A DNA stretch of 64,000 nt from Tretioscincus oriximinensis (GCA_022410635.1 JAJVDF010000464.1:34758-98757), one strand, 5' to 3'. Shown: positions 35,401 to 46,700, counted from the first letter of the stretch. Notes: a model not told the origin generated them from the letters alone. Program-made: numbers and translations.

Positions 35401-38400
35401 GACTACCCAGCCTCTGCAGTTGAGGTAAAGACCCTTCTGCTGCACTAGACTTTATTTTGAACTAGATCTTGCAACAGGATGCTGCCATTCATATGTTAGT
35501 GTAAGCTGCAGCAGGCTCTGAATGAGACTTGCCATAGCCCACACTGGCATTCAGATGGCAAGCCCTTATCCCAGAATAATAAACCACGTTGCATAAAGGG
35601 CTTAAGAGTTAGCTACTTTCCAAGAGCTCCTGTTCTCAGGAGCATGTTTCTCCTACCCTTAAATATTCACTTATTCTGAAGCAATAAAGAAAAACTGGTT
35701 TTACTTTCTGCAGGACAAGTATTCAGTTATCCACAATCTCTCCCCATTTCTTCCTTTAACACCATCTGCACGCTACATGTATTCAAGGGTTTCCCATGGG
35801 GGTTGGATTTCAGGCTATGTAGATAGAGGTAAATCTGGTTGGGTCATTGATCCAAATTGCACTCCTAGAGACATGGGCCACTATTGTGAAAACTAATTTC
35901 ATGCGTATTTCATCACATCTCCAAAGATTAAATTACATGGAAAGGGAATGACTTTGATAGACAGTTTTCTTATTCTAAAGGTGTAGATGGGCAGCTTTCC
36001 CTAAAGATCAAAGCAGAAACTACCTCAAAGAGATAGTTATTAGTGAGGGATCAGTTAGGTGAGGCTGCAGCCTATAAGGGCAGCAGTCATATCCTCAGGA
36101 TCTTTGGAGCCCAGGATTTGGCACCGCCAGGTTTCCACATAAAAAGGGGACAGGAGTTTGCAGCTTTAATGGATATAGAAAAGAAGATGATTTACCTGGT
36201 ACAGCTTATTATGACTGCAGCAGATGATGAAAAATGGTCTTTTCCACAACCATTAAAAGCCACAAAAAACCTGTTTTATTTTTTATAACTATAGGCAAAC
36301 CACAGACATTTTGATGCAGCGTGGCCTATTTTTGCAAACTCATCTCAAATACTTTAAAATAACAATCCTAGAAATACCAGAGAGTAAAGTATGCAGCACA
36401 GAACAGGATGACTTTCTATTTACTTATTTAATGGGGGAGTGCTTTTAAAACATAGCCCATTTTCTTTAAAAAAAAAATCCAAGTATACTACTTAGTTATA
36501 ATTTGTTTATATTTTTGTAGCGAGTGAACCGTTTCCAGATGGGTGCTTTACACAGCTAACAAAAGGTTTACATTATATACAAAATATAGATATAAATGTA
36601 TGTGAAAGAGGGGTGTACATAAGAATGTAAGAGGAACCCTGCTGCATCCGGCCAAGGCCCTCCAAGCACTCTGTCTCCCCCAGTGACCCACCAATTGCAC
36701 CTGAACAATAGAAAAAGGTGAAATCTTCACCTCTTCTTGACTCCCTTGAGATTGTATTTCGGGAATCCTGCCTGTTTCTCCTGTCCAGAGGCAGTGTCAT
36801 GAGATCCATCCTAGTAACTGTTTATATCCTTTATGTCTATAAACATATCTAATCCTGTCTTAAAGCTATCCCGGCTGCTACTTACCACTACCTCTTCTGG
36901 ATGTAAATTTCACAGGACGACGACCCTCTGGGTGAAAAAAAAATACTTTCCTTTGTCTCACTTTTATTAGTTTCAAGGAATGCCCCCTGTCCTGCTGTTG
37001 TATGATAAACAAAATATTTTTTCTCTATTCACTATATCCATCCCATGCATGATTTTATACCCTTCAATCAGATAACCTCTTAAATGCCATCTTTCAAGGC
37101 TGAAGAGAAACAAACCAATGGCCTTCTGGGTAAAAAAATATTTCCCTTCTCTGTCCTCACTCTTCTGCCCATCAACTTCACGAAGTTTCTCTGGTCCTAT
37201 TCAGCTTTTCTATCCTATGCAAGAAGTAGGTATGAGCTTTACCACCAAAATTAGGACAGAGGTTCTGCAGCATTAACAGGTTTGGAAACGAGGAATGTTC
37301 TTTTAATGCAGTTTATAATGTCCGGAGCATCTGGTGAAAAAAAATCACTTCCCTACGTCCATTAAAACTGCAAACCCCCTGCCTCTATTTTTAATAGTAG
37401 TTCAAAAGATGTGAAATAGATAGGCAAAAGATAGATAGAATAGATAGTTATAGATAGGCAATCGATAGGTAACAGAATGAATAGAATAGATAGGTAGTCG
37501 ATAGGTAGGGTAGATAGAGCAATGGTAAATAGACAGAATAGATATAGTAGATAGTTGGTAGATTGGTAGAATAGACAGGAAATAGATTAAATAGAACAGA
37601 TAGGTAGATAGATGATAGATAGAATAGATAGGTGATGGATGGGTAATAGGTGATAGATAGTATAGTTGATAAATAGATAGAAGATAGGTGATAGGTAGAT
37701 AGGCAATAGATAAAAAAGTAGTAGATAGATGATTGAAAGAATAGATAGGCGATAGATGGATGATAGGCGATAGGTTGAAAGAAGCAATAGAAAATAGTTG
37801 ATAGGAGGGTAGAGTGACAGATACAGAATATAGTATAGCTGATAGATTAAACAGATAGAAGACAGATGGTACATAAGTACTCAGGCAACAGATAGAAAGG
37901 TAATATATAGATGATAGAATAGATAAATAGGCAACAGATGGATGATAGGTGATAGATCGACAATATCAATAGAAAATAGTTGATAGGCAGAGTAGAGATA
38001 GGATAGATAGAATAGATAGACAGATTCGAATAGGAAAGGATAGAATAGATAGATAGAATAGAGTAGGAAAGGATAGAATAGATAGATTCGAATAGGAAAG
38101 GATAGAATAGAATAGGAAAGGATAGAATAGAATAGAATAGGAAAGGATAGAATAGATAGATTCGAATAGGAAAGGATAGAATGGGATAGATAGAATAGAG
38201 TAGGAAAGGATAGAATAGGATAGATAGAATAGAATAGAATAGGAAAGGATAGAATAGGATAGATAGAATAGAGTAGGAAAGGATAGAATAGGATAGATAG
38301 AATAGAATAGGAAAGGATAGAATAGATAGATAGAATAGAATAGGAAAGGATAGAATAGGATAGATAGAATAGAATAGGAAAGGATAGAATAGGATAGATA

Positions 38401-38962
38401 GAATAGAGTAGGAAAGGATAGAATAGAATAGATAGATAGAATAGAATAGGAAAGGATAGAATAGGATAGATAGAATAGAATAGGAAAGGATAGAATAGGA
38501 TAGATAGAATAGAATAGATATGTTTAATACGTGCTGCCAATGAATACGAAGGGAGATATATATGCTATAAAATATGCACCTATATTCACACAAACTTTAA
38601 ATATACACATACATACATATATATATATACAGGGTGCTTCGAAAAAATGTATACACACTGTGAACTTCCATAGAAATTTGATTTACTGTTCTACAAAGTT
38701 AAATTTCAGGAAATTAGAAAGCTTAAAGTCCAATGTAAATAAAACGTAATCCTGAAATTTAACTTTGTAGAACAGTAAATAATTTTTCTATGGAAGTTCA
38801 AAGTGTGTATACATTTTTTTGAAGCACCCTGTATATATATATATATATATATATAAAGTACTAAATGCCCCTCCCCTGTCCCCTTCTCCCCCCTCTTTCC
38901 CCTCACCTCAGCAGCCGCTCCCGGCCCTGCGTCTGGTTGGTGAAGTGCGCAAAGGCTTCCAT
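28867..38962 (-). CDS. PEX11A: PEX11A (peroxisomal biogenesis factor 11 alpha), complete
   Basis: PEX11 proteins bind and bend the peroxisomal membrane and promote elongation and division (family knowledge). Three exons join in phase: 38962-38907, 31710-31595 and 29435-28867, giving 246 codons plus TGA, against 247 in human. The start MEAFAHFTNQTQGRERLL is the conserved amphipathic N-terminus. Exon 2 has the MKLKQLESS motif. Exon 3 holds FRLGN, LNRAFYF, the DTVLWV helix, YYYSL, the KNLCDL segment and the C-terminal membrane segment beginning SNPGIIGLCG. The C-terminus is LRLAH, without a dilysine signal. The ATG sits in a good context (CTCCATGG) inside a GC-rich promoter shared with WDR93. 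Intron 1 (7.2 kb) is rich in repeats, including a GATA array and a mariner-type MITE 75 bp from the exon 1 donor. Confidence 0.97.
29686..29868 (+). mobile_element. CR1/L2-superfamily LINE 3' end, short
   Basis: It matches the last 180 nt of the element at 9785-10360, including the TCTTCTTATGTTCTTATG tail. It lies in PEX11A intron 2. Confidence 0.8.
30015..30130 (-). mobile_element. Retroelement 3' end fragment, inverted
   Basis: TATTTATACTTATACCCTGC and TTTCAGGGCGGCCAACAGTA are the inverted form of the tail seen at 43360-43558. Confidence 0.6.
30255..30573. mobile_element. GC-rich hAT-like MITE
   Basis: Termini CAGTGCTTTTTTTCTAGG and CACAAAAAAAGCCCTG are inverted repeats of hAT type. The inside is repeated GGCGGTGTTAGCGG and long C runs. 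It lies in PEX11A intron 2. No clear 8-bp target duplication is visible. Confidence 0.6.
30715..30893 (+). mobile_element. tRNA-derived SINE, head missing
   Basis: The body from AGCTCTAGCCAACCCAGC to GTGGGGTATAAAAACCC matches the SINE family. Confidence 0.75.
31459..31540. mobile_element. P1 MITE, right half
   Basis: Contains GGATGGCAGACTCCTATTCC and ATCCCAGAATAAGGCT. Confidence 0.65.
31595..31710 (-). CDS. PEX11A: PEX11A exon 2
   Basis: 116 nt between acceptor CCATTTCAG and donor AAC|GTAAGT. It completes the split Arg codon and encodes ATQYSCMLLSYMLE and MKLKQLESSMSSGRK, strongly PEX11-like. Confidence 0.95.
31868..32290 (-). mobile_element. tRNA-derived SINE with long GAA-rich tail
   Basis: It has about 140 bp of purine-rich GAA/GGA sequence on the plus strand (31868-32010), then the inverted SINE body with CCACCCTTCTCACCTGAATT. 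Confidence 0.8.
32500..32590. mobile_element. P2 MITE fragment
   Basis: Contains CTCATAGCACCTTAGAGGTG and TCATAGACTACTT, a left arm and centre. Confidence 0.55.
32585..32802 (+). mobile_element. CR1/L2-superfamily LINE fragment
   Basis: It corresponds to the middle of the 9785-10360 element (CAGGCCGCAACATCTAGG to AGCCTGGATAGCTTTAACAC) and stops where an L1-clade piece begins. Confidence 0.7.
32803..33300 (-). mobile_element. Diverged L1-clade LINE 3' fragment
   Basis: On the minus strand the frame at 33049-33297 contains HLSRCYGWKDKTKWT, a diverged form of the LINE C-terminus at 46600. A T-rich run at 32804-32818 is its A-tail. It interrupts a CR1 fragment at 32585-32802. Confidence 0.65.
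33480..33720 (-). mobile_element. Second tRNA-derived SINE family, inverted
   Basis: Contains GACACCCTGTGAAGTGGGC and AAGAACTGTGATGGGCCC; the head is inverted near 33690. Confidence 0.7.
33880..34105 (-). mobile_element. Second tRNA-derived SINE family, inverted
   Basis: Contains TATCCCGCTCTATAGCCG and CAACAGACACCCTGTGGAG. Second copy within 400 bp, same orientation. Confidence 0.75.
34110..35149. other. PEX11A intron 1, nothing recognised
   Basis: No repeat or gene identified; the same holds for 35600-36615. Confidence 0.55.
35150..35395 (+). mobile_element. tRNA-derived SINE
   Basis: Intact head GAATAGCTCAGTCACTAAGG, body CTAGCCAACTCAGCTATTTG and end CGGGGTATAAAAACTC. It lies in PEX11A intron 1. 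Confidence 0.85.
35450..35600. mobile_element. P1 MITE, diverged
   Basis: Contains GACTTGCCATAGCCCACACT and ATCCCAGAATAATAAACC. Confidence 0.65.
36616..37230 (-). mobile_element. CR1/L2-superfamily LINE 3' end(s), inverted
   Basis: The minus strand of 36616-37092 matches the 9785-10360 family, starting at its CATAAGAA tail. A second partial piece follows at 37093-37230. Confidence 0.75.
37425..38522 (+). repeat. GATA-type tandem array, 1.1 kb
   Basis: The left part (37425-37985) is degenerate GATA/GATAG. The right part (37986-38522) is a higher-order repeat of about 35 nt built from GGAAAGGATAGAATAG and GATAGATAGAATAG. It lies in PEX11A intron 1 and produces spurious frames on the minus strand. 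Confidence 0.95.
38630..38831. mobile_element. Mariner-type MITE (202 bp) in PEX11A intron 1
   Basis: Same family as 17225-17433: CAGGGTGCTTC at the left and GAAGCACCCTG at the right, flanked by TA inside a TATA-rich stretch. It ends 75 bp from the PEX11A exon 1 donor. Confidence 0.85.
38836..38857 (+). repeat. (TA)n run
   Basis: Short TA repeat between the mariner-type MITE and PEX11A exon 1. Confidence 0.9.
38907..38962 (-). CDS. PEX11A: PEX11A exon 1 (coding part)
   Basis: ATG at 38962 and donor GAG|GTGAGG below 38907. 18 codons plus 2 nt encode the conserved FTNQTQGRERLL start. The 5'UTR lies to the right, in GC-rich sequence. Confidence 0.95.
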
Positions 38963-39138
38963 GGAGGGCTGGGCGGGAGGAGGGAGGCGACAGACGTGGG
39001 TCTCCGTCTTCCTTCTTCCCACCTGCGTTGCTCACCCACAGCATCGATAAGCGCAGCAGCATCAGCAGCAGCCTTGCCCGTCCGGAAACTGCGGAACTAC
39101 TTCATCCCCTGGCTCCGCCCCGCCGGAACTCCTGGCGC

Positions 39139-39152
39139 GTTCCTATAGCAAC
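39139..39152. promoter_or_regulatory. RFX X-box (GTTCCTATAGCAAC)
   Basis: The 14-mer has two imperfect inverted half sites, GTTCCT and AGCAAC, around an AT centre. It fits the RFX-family X-box pattern that marks cilia gene promoters. It lies 177 bp from the PEX11A ATG and about 35 bp before the inferred WDR93 first donor. Confidence 0.65.
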
Positions 39153-39186
39153 GCCTCAAACTTCCGGGCCGGCACCTGGAGAGCAG
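39153..39186 (+). other. WDR93: Inferred WDR93 noncoding exon 1 (left border unknown)
   Basis: A donor GAGCAG|GTAGGC follows 39186, and the first coding exon has acceptor TTATTTGCAG ending at 40366. A short noncoding exon beginning near the X-box would place the promoter correctly. The transcription start is not visible. Confidence 0.45.
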
Positions 39187-39349
39187 GTAGGCTGCCCCCT
39201 AACATCACTGTTTCAACGAAGGCTGGTCACGTGTGTGTGTCTTCTTCTGTCTGGATTTTTATGGGCTTTTTAGCTGTGGTTGTGAGAGACTTTTTTGTGT
39301 GATTTGAGCATGCAAAGCTGGAGGAGTCACAAATCTATCCTGGTCAGAC

Positions 39350-39465
39350 GTGTGTTCTTGGCTATATCTCTCAACAGGAGCCTGCCATTGCCATGCTAGT
39401 GTAGTCTATGGCAGGCCCCGAATGGGCCCTGCCATAGTCCACACTGGCGCGTGCATGCCCAAGTT
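39350..39465. mobile_element. P1 MITE in WDR93 5' intron
   Basis: Contains GTGTAGTCTATGGCAGGCCC and GCCATAGTCCACACTGGC; the ends are shortened. It lies about 160 bp after the promoter. Confidence 0.7.
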
Positions 39466-39957
39466 CTGACAGGGTACCAGAAGCAAACAAGCTTCTTGTT
39501 TCTCCACTTTTTTCCCTCAGAATTCCTGTTTCATGGTTCTCAGTTGCATTTCTGCCTGCTTTTCCATGGTATTTTTTCATGTTGACAAGGGCTTATTATA
39601 AAAGCTTGGGTGGCCAGCAGCTTCATGAAGCTGGCAGTAGCAGCAGCCCATTTGTGGAAAACAAAACGAAACAAGCTGTTGTTGGGCTGGCAGCGAGGCT
39701 TGCTGGGAAGTGTAGTCTGAGCAGCAAGCAGCCTCTTCTACCCAGTCTCTGTGGGGCCCTGCCTTGCAAACTACAGCTCCCAGCCTGCACCGCAGCTAGA
39801 CCTGGGAGGGATGATGCCTCTTTAGCTAAACTGTGCCTAGTCCTGCCCATGGGAAACATTTTTTTCTGCTTACAAGAAAGTTGCTGAGGGACCCATCGAT
39901 ATGGAGCTTGAAGTAACATGGGGAGTCACAAATCATTTCCAATGGATCCTCCCTGGT

Positions 39958-40110
39958 CACACCTGTTCTCACTAAGCCTTATTCTGGGCTATATCTCAGA
40001 AGTGGAGCCTGCCATCAACATACTAGTGTAGACTATGGCAGCCCCCAAATTCTGGGCTATATCTGTACCAACATGTAGCCCAGAATAAAGCTCAGTGGTG
40101 ATAGGACGTT
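39958..40110. mobile_element. P1 MITE in WDR93 5' intron
   Basis: AAGCCTTATTCTGGGCTATA at the left and CCCAGAATAAAGCTCAGTGG at the right form the arms; the middle has lost part of one arm. Confidence 0.75.
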
Positions 40111-40366
40111 AAATTTTAATCTCGCTTTAGTGCACATAGCAAAGTGACAAGCTATTTTCTTTTGGCAGTTCCTTTGGTTTAATGATATAGAAAGACAATA
40201 CTACTACCAGTATTTTACTTGTAACATATCAAAAAATTCTGTGGTCCTACCGGTTGAAAAAGAGGATCAGAACTGGGAAAAGCATAAGAGTTATACAGAA
40301 TCTTTACCAAGAGTTGCTTGCAATCTTTTACCATTCTGATCAGTTTTTGTTTTATTTTATTTGCAG

Positions 40367-40708
40367 CAGTTCCTTAATATACAGGGTTACTGATCTGCTG
40401 GATTCTTTTCTTACGCAAGCAACAGGAGGGGTGGAAAAATGCCTTTTTTCTCACGGAAGACAGCCTTGGAGATTCCTTCACCCACTGAAAAGGACTGGAT
40501 TAAAAAAGATGACGAAGAAGGTTTCCTCCTGCAGGATCCAGATGCCAGAATTGATTCCTTGCCACAACCTTTCCGGATGGCCAATAAATTAGTGAACGTT
40601 CTGATTGAGCGTGCCTGGGAGATCATTGAGGGAAACCATCCGCTTTTGCAAGAGACAAAGCAGCAGAAAATTGCAGCTGCCTTGTACCAGCCTTCAAATG
40701 AATTCCAG
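40367..40708 (+). CDS. WDR93: WDR93 first coding exon (ATG at 40439)
   Basis: Acceptor TTATTTGCAG; the ATG at 40439 begins MPFFSRKTALEIPSP. 90 codons run to donor CCAG|GTACTC. Part of the upstream 72 nt is 5'UTR. An alternative acceptor near 40426 would only shorten that UTR. Confidence 0.92.
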
Positions 40709-43700
40709 GTACTCTTAAATATTGCAAGATATCTTAGGATGATATTACTCAAATTCTTTTTATAAAAGACTTAAAATCTTCATCAGGGACATTCTGCTTT
40801 GGGTTCCATGTGACTCAGCAGTACACTGTCCTCTTAGCTAGGCCTTGCCTATGATGAGATGCACCCATCCACTCCTTCTAATATTTGTACCAGGTCCTGT
40901 CCCCACTGAGCCTTATTCTGGACTATATATCTTGGACTAGGAACCGGTCATCTACATTTTATTTAAAATGATTTATATATCCCGCCCTTCACCATTGGTC
41001 TCAGGGTGGATAACAACAGAGCAAGAAATAATAATCATTAAAATTAAGCTGAGCAGAATGCCCCCTTTTGGGGGGCAGGCTGTTTTGGGGTGTCTACCCT
41101 GCCCCTCCGGGGAAGGGGGATTGCCATTTCCCTGTTTTTAGCTGAGGAAAAAAATTTTTTTTTAAAAAAAAAAATTTTTTTGAAAAAAATTCACTGCACC
41201 ACCATTAGGGGGCTCTAGTATCTGGGGTCAGCTCCTGAAGGCACCCTCCTCTCAGTAAAAAGTAAAAATTCTCATGCACCTCAAAAATTTCTTGCACGTT
41301 TAAAAAAATTTTTTTAAATTTTTTTTAAATCACTGCACCACCACTAGGGGGTTCTGGAAACTGGGACCAGCTCCTGAAGGCACCCTCCGCTCAGTGAAAA
41401 ATAAAAATTCTCATGCACTCCTGTCTGGCTCTAAGTGTCAAATTTCCTAGTGTCCTACTATTACCTTTAACTGTTCATTAATTAGTATCACATTTAGCTA
41501 AATATCCCCTTTAATTATTAATTTTGAGGGTTTTTTTAGTGTCCCATATTTGGGGGAAATGTCCCTTATTTTTAAGAGCGTGTCCCTTATTTCACTTATC
41601 AAAAGGTGGCAACCCTAATTCTCACGGAGGTGAAAGAAGTTGTTTTGAGAATTGTGGAACAAATTCAATTCCCTCTGCCATTTTCATCCATTTCCAGCTC
41701 CGTTTCAGCAGCATTGGCTTCTGGAATTAATTTGCTTTCGGAGTGTTCTCTTACTGCGCTTCGCTCCGGCTTTTTAAAAAAAATGTACTGAGTTGCAATC
41801 CATAATAACCCCAAAATAATACAGATATACAGATATTTATATCTGTAGTCTTGCGCAAAATTAGAACTCAACCCCCCCTTTTAAAAAACCCACTGTTGCT
41901 TTCTTGGGTGTCCGAACTGTGTGACACTCCCACTACGAGCAAACTGTAGCTAAGAGCTAAGTCCATGGAATTGGAGCAAATTAAAATGTTTTGTTTACAA
42001 GTCTTGCATTGCCTGCGTATAATGTACGAACAACTTCAAAGAAATTCAAATCTCAAATGTTCATACGATGCTTTTCCTCAAACGGACACCTCAGATAAAC
42101 TACTCTTTGTTGTAAATGACTCACACTCACCTGGACTTGACATTGCAACATGTCAAAACACAAGGATGGGAGCCTGGAGAACTGAGGCACAGCAGATCAC
42201 AGTAAATCATCTCTCTTCTATACCACACGTGTCAAGATTGATTTCTTGCACAAAATGTAACTCCTTCTAATGAATAGGAAAGAGGAAAAGTCCCTTTATC
42301 AAGTTCCATTTTTGCTGGCTTGAATTAGTGTGTTTGGAACCCCATGAGATTAGTATTTCTGTTTCTGCATTTTATCTTTATCTTTTGATGTAGTTTAATT
42401 GTGCTTGAATGTTGGCAAATAGCTCAGCATGAAATTATTGGTTGCGTAGACGTTTGTCTTATCTTCATCTTATAGTTTCAATTTGCGTCCCATTTTCCTT
42501 CTAAAGAGCCAGAGAACTCTGTTCTCCTCCCTTCCTGTTTATTCTCATAAGAATCTTCTGACATAAGGTTATCTGAGAGAAAAGGACGGGCAGTGACTTC
42601 CACAAGGTCAATGAACTCTGAACTCCAAGATCCTAGTGTGACACTCTGATTCGTCAGTATCCCCAGTCATGGTTCGGTTTGTGACCATAGTATGCTCCCT
42701 CTTTGCTGAAAATAGTCATGTCAGCTAAGGGTGATTCTGCATTGGGTTGTCTATCAAACCAGCTAGTATAGTAGGAGCTTCTTTTTTACATGCTGGGGTA
42801 CATTGAGACAAATCTGGGCTCTTGCTTTCTTTGTCCTTTGCTTCTCTTACAAAAGTACATGGACTTAAGAAGTGCCTATCCACTTTCCTTTTGTGCTTTG
42901 AACGTACTCTTTACAACAGTAATAATTCTGGGAGGAAATGGCACACAAAGTAAGCAAACTTGGATGATGTAAAACTCGACATGAGAGTTGGATTTTCCAC
43001 CATGCCTTTATTGCGATTATTTTCTAGTGCATTATCCTAGGAGTATATTGGGATTGCCACAGATACATGTGGCAATCCTGCTATTGTCTTGGATAAACCA
43101 TGTTATTTAAACTGCGCTTCATCCTAAATTAAGTCCAAACTGCATTCTGGCTTCCAAAGGCAAATAAAGAAGAATGCAACAGGTATTGTGGTGTAGGTAG
43201 CCTCTGACCTTACACGATAACCTGGAATAAATTTTTGCTTATAAGGTGGGAGACGGTATTTATTTATTTATATTTATACCCTGCCCCATACCCGAGGGTC
43301 TCAGGGCGGTCTCAGTAGACCACTCATGTAAACTATTTTAATTATCTTATCTGCCTAAAGGAGCTGAGCAGAGAGAAGGGCTTTTTCACCTGCCTTGGCA
43401 CTCACTTCATCTAGTCTCCTCTCAAGTGTCATAAGCAGATTCCATCTTAACTTATACTGGTTTTAGTGTTAACTTTGTATTGTTGTTTTTATTGTTGGCC
43501 ATCCTGAGACTTTCAGGTATAGGGCGGGGTATAAATATAATAAATAAATAATAAATATTGTTAGTGTGAACGAATGTTTGTTTTTCTTTCTGTTTGAAAC
43601 TGATTCTTCTATACTGTACACAAGATTGCCAAAATTATTTGCTCAAATCTATATTCATTTCTATGGGTGAATGAATACTTTTGGCAATATAGTGTATGTT

Positions 43701-46700
43701 GAAGCTGCCCAAACATAATTCTGGCCTTCTGACTGTAATTTTTGGTTCTTTTTTTTAGCTAGCAGGAAAAGCAAACTGCATTGTGGCCTCTAGGGACTAT
43801 ATCTTTGTTGGGCATTCAACAGGAATTTCTATCTTCAACAAATTAGCATTTGAGCAACTTTGCATTTGGGAGGCTGTCAAGTTTGAAATTTCTACCATCC
43901 AAATCTCAGAGCTGGCTGACGGCTCCTATCTCCTTGCTACTGTGGATGAGTTGGGTGAGTGTAAATGAACTTTTCATTTAAATAGCTGGGGCTGTAAGAA
44001 ATAGCCAGGCAAATTGCATCGGCACTTTTCGGTGAAGATGTTGATATTTTGTCGTGTAACGAAATAATAGGGAGAAAAAAAGAATTAAGCTGTCAGTGGC
44101 TACCAGTCATGATGGATATGTTATCTCCAGGATTTGAGGCAGCAATTATTCACATGTGGACACTGAGAATTATGACTAAGGTTGCAACCAGATGGTATTT
44201 ATAATACACATTTTGCAGGGCTGTGAGGGGATTGGCACACAGGGCAATGACAATTCCTCTGTGACCATGCCTTAGAGATAGATTTTTTTGTTTAAATAGT
44301 GCTAAAACCTACTGACATAGCATGGGTTGCAGGATCCCAGGGAAACCCATGTGAACCTCTCCGTCTCCATCAAAGTCAAACATCTGACACACACACACCA
44401 CTGCCCACCTAAATACACTACTTTGTCTGTATGTGTGCAAAACCCAAACGTTAACTTGCTTCAAGGGTCTTCCCCATGGTAATACATCAGAGCTGGGGCA
44501 TCATGTCAGAGCTAATGAGTCAAGTAGGGTGTGGAAAGTTTTTTTCCTGGCTCCTGGTATCTTGAAGCCCTAACTAGGACATGAAAATTCTGCAGGAGAT
44601 GCAAGAGCAGGTGGATGGATCCAGTCTCTGCACCTCTCACACCTTCCCCCATATGACACTTCTGCTAAAGCTACTTTCTAGACAGTCACAGGGGCATCCA
44701 GTGTTCCCTGGACATGTGAAAAGAAGACAAAGAAAAAGAGGGGAAGGGACCCCTCGAATACAGAATCGTATAGACTGATTGCCTTAATGAATATAGACTA
44801 TAAAATTTTCACAGCAATACTAGCAAGAAGGTTAGAGAGCATAATTCCCAGGTTAATCCCAGAGGACCAATTCGGTTTTATAAAAGGGAGGCAAATATCT
44901 GACCCAATTAGGACTACGATTAATATTATTAATCATGCCCAGAAATATAATAAAACTGTAGCTTTTCTAAAATTAGATGTATACAAAGCTTTAATGGGGT
45001 AAAACATGTGTACATTCAAAATTTATGTACGAAATATAATATGGGAGAAAATTTCATAAATACGATAAAAACTTTGTATACGGACAATAAAGCGAGAGTT
45101 AGGGCAAACCAAGGCACTTCACATTTTGAACAAATAAGGAGTGGAGTCAAGCAGGGATGCCCACTCTCACCATTAATCTTTACCCTCGCAATTGAAACAT
45201 TAGCTGATAAAGTACGAGATGATCATGATATTCAAGGATATCAATTATTAAATGATGAAGTTAAGATTCAACTATATGCGGATGATGCATTAATTATTAC
45301 AACAAATGCCAGGACTTCTATCCCTATAATAAAAACACACACTGATGAATTCGAAAAACTATCGGGGCTAAAAATAAATTATAAGCCCTTATGGAAAAAG
45401 GTAAAAGCGAATCTAAGAAAATGGAATAACAAGCAATGGACCCTTACATATAAAATCAAAGCAATAAATATGATGATTTTACCCAAATTTTTATTCCTTT
45501 TCCAAACCTTACCAGTTTATGTACAAAATGACAAGATCAAAAACTGGGAAAAAGAAATTAAATCATGGGTATTGAATGGAGATTTACATAGGATATCCAA
45601 TACAATCCTCTGTGCGGGAAGGGATACACTGGGATGGGGACTCCCTTCATTAAGAGTCTACGCAGATGCCTTTCAAATATATAGAATAATTCAAACAGAA
45701 TATCATAGAACACGAACCCCAATAAAAATAGAATTAGAAATGAACAGATTAAAAAATAGAACCGTCCTCAACACGGGGTATCTCAAAACTATAACCAATC
45801 ATTGGTTACTTCCTTTTAAGGCAGCCCACAGGGCTTGGAAATCCAATATAAGAATAATAGCAAATAACTGGAGACAACTCGCCTCGCTATACGCGTTAAA
45901 TTTCACAGGAGAGGCAGCTCTTAGTGAATACTTGGAATATTTAAAAGATAAAGGATATCTGAGAACTAGAGAGTTAATTAATAGCAATGGGTCAGTCAGG
46001 GACTGGGCGGATCTAAAAAGGCAGACAGCACAACAACGCCAAAGATTTTGGTTACAACAATACTCCATATTCAATTCTTTCAATAACCAGGAAATAAAAA
46101 CAAGTATGCTGGGAACATCTAATATGGAACAGGTGGTCAGCAGTATAATATTAGGGGAAAAGAAGCAAATTAAAGAAATCTATAGAATAATTATTAGTAA
46201 AAAACATGACAATAGAGATAAACTATATGAATATTGGGAGAGGGAAATCCCTAATTTACAAAATAAATGGGACGATTGGTGTTCAAGATATTACTCTTAT
46301 AAAGACACACGGTTACGAGAGACGGAACTGAAAATATTCTGTAAATGGTATCGCACTCCGTGCCAACTGGCTCATATTTCCGGAGTGTCACCACTGTGTT
46401 GGCATGGCTGCCAAATGAGAGGCACATACATTCATATGTGGGCTGTATGCCCACTGGTTAATCAATTTCGCCAATGAATTTATGCAGAAATGTATAAGGT
46501 TATAAACATTAATATACCCAACACAGAGGAATGTTGGATGTTTGCTATTCTTGACCCTCTTATGGTCGGATGGGAAGAAAAAGTATTTATAGAGACAGCA
46601 ATATTGGCAGGTCATTTAGTGATCGCTAGAGGGTGGAAAGATCACAAGAAATGGACAACAGACTCTTGGTAGAGCTATATGATAGAATTTTTACTTTTTG

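Larger units (their letters stand above)
38963..39186. promoter_or_regulatory. Bidirectional PEX11A/WDR93 promoter, GC-rich
   Basis: The segment between the PEX11A start codon and the inferred WDR93 first donor (GAGCAG|GTAGGC at 39186/39187) is CpG-rich compared with its surroundings. It contains an Sp1-type GC box (GGCTCCGCCCCGCC, near 39110-39123), ETS-like GGAA/TTCC sites (for example CTTCCGGG at 39161-39168 and GCCGGAACT near 39130) and an X-box. The divergent arrangement with no TATA box is typical of shared housekeeping promoters. Start sites are inferred. Confidence 0.75.

Noticed and set aside
37986..38522. Regular repeat with spacer-like segments, considered as CRISPR
   Set aside because: Units are contiguous, simple and variable in length, in a vertebrate intron, with no unique spacers.
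37847..38593. Long minus-strand open frames (248 and 219 codons) rich in Ile, Leu, Tyr, Phe, Ser
   Set aside because: They are translations of the GATA array in two frames, with no start context or family resemblance.
45008..46477. 489-codon frame as a host reverse transcriptase gene
   Set aside because: It is part of a truncated, frameshifted L1-clade LINE with an A-rich tail and flanking repeats.
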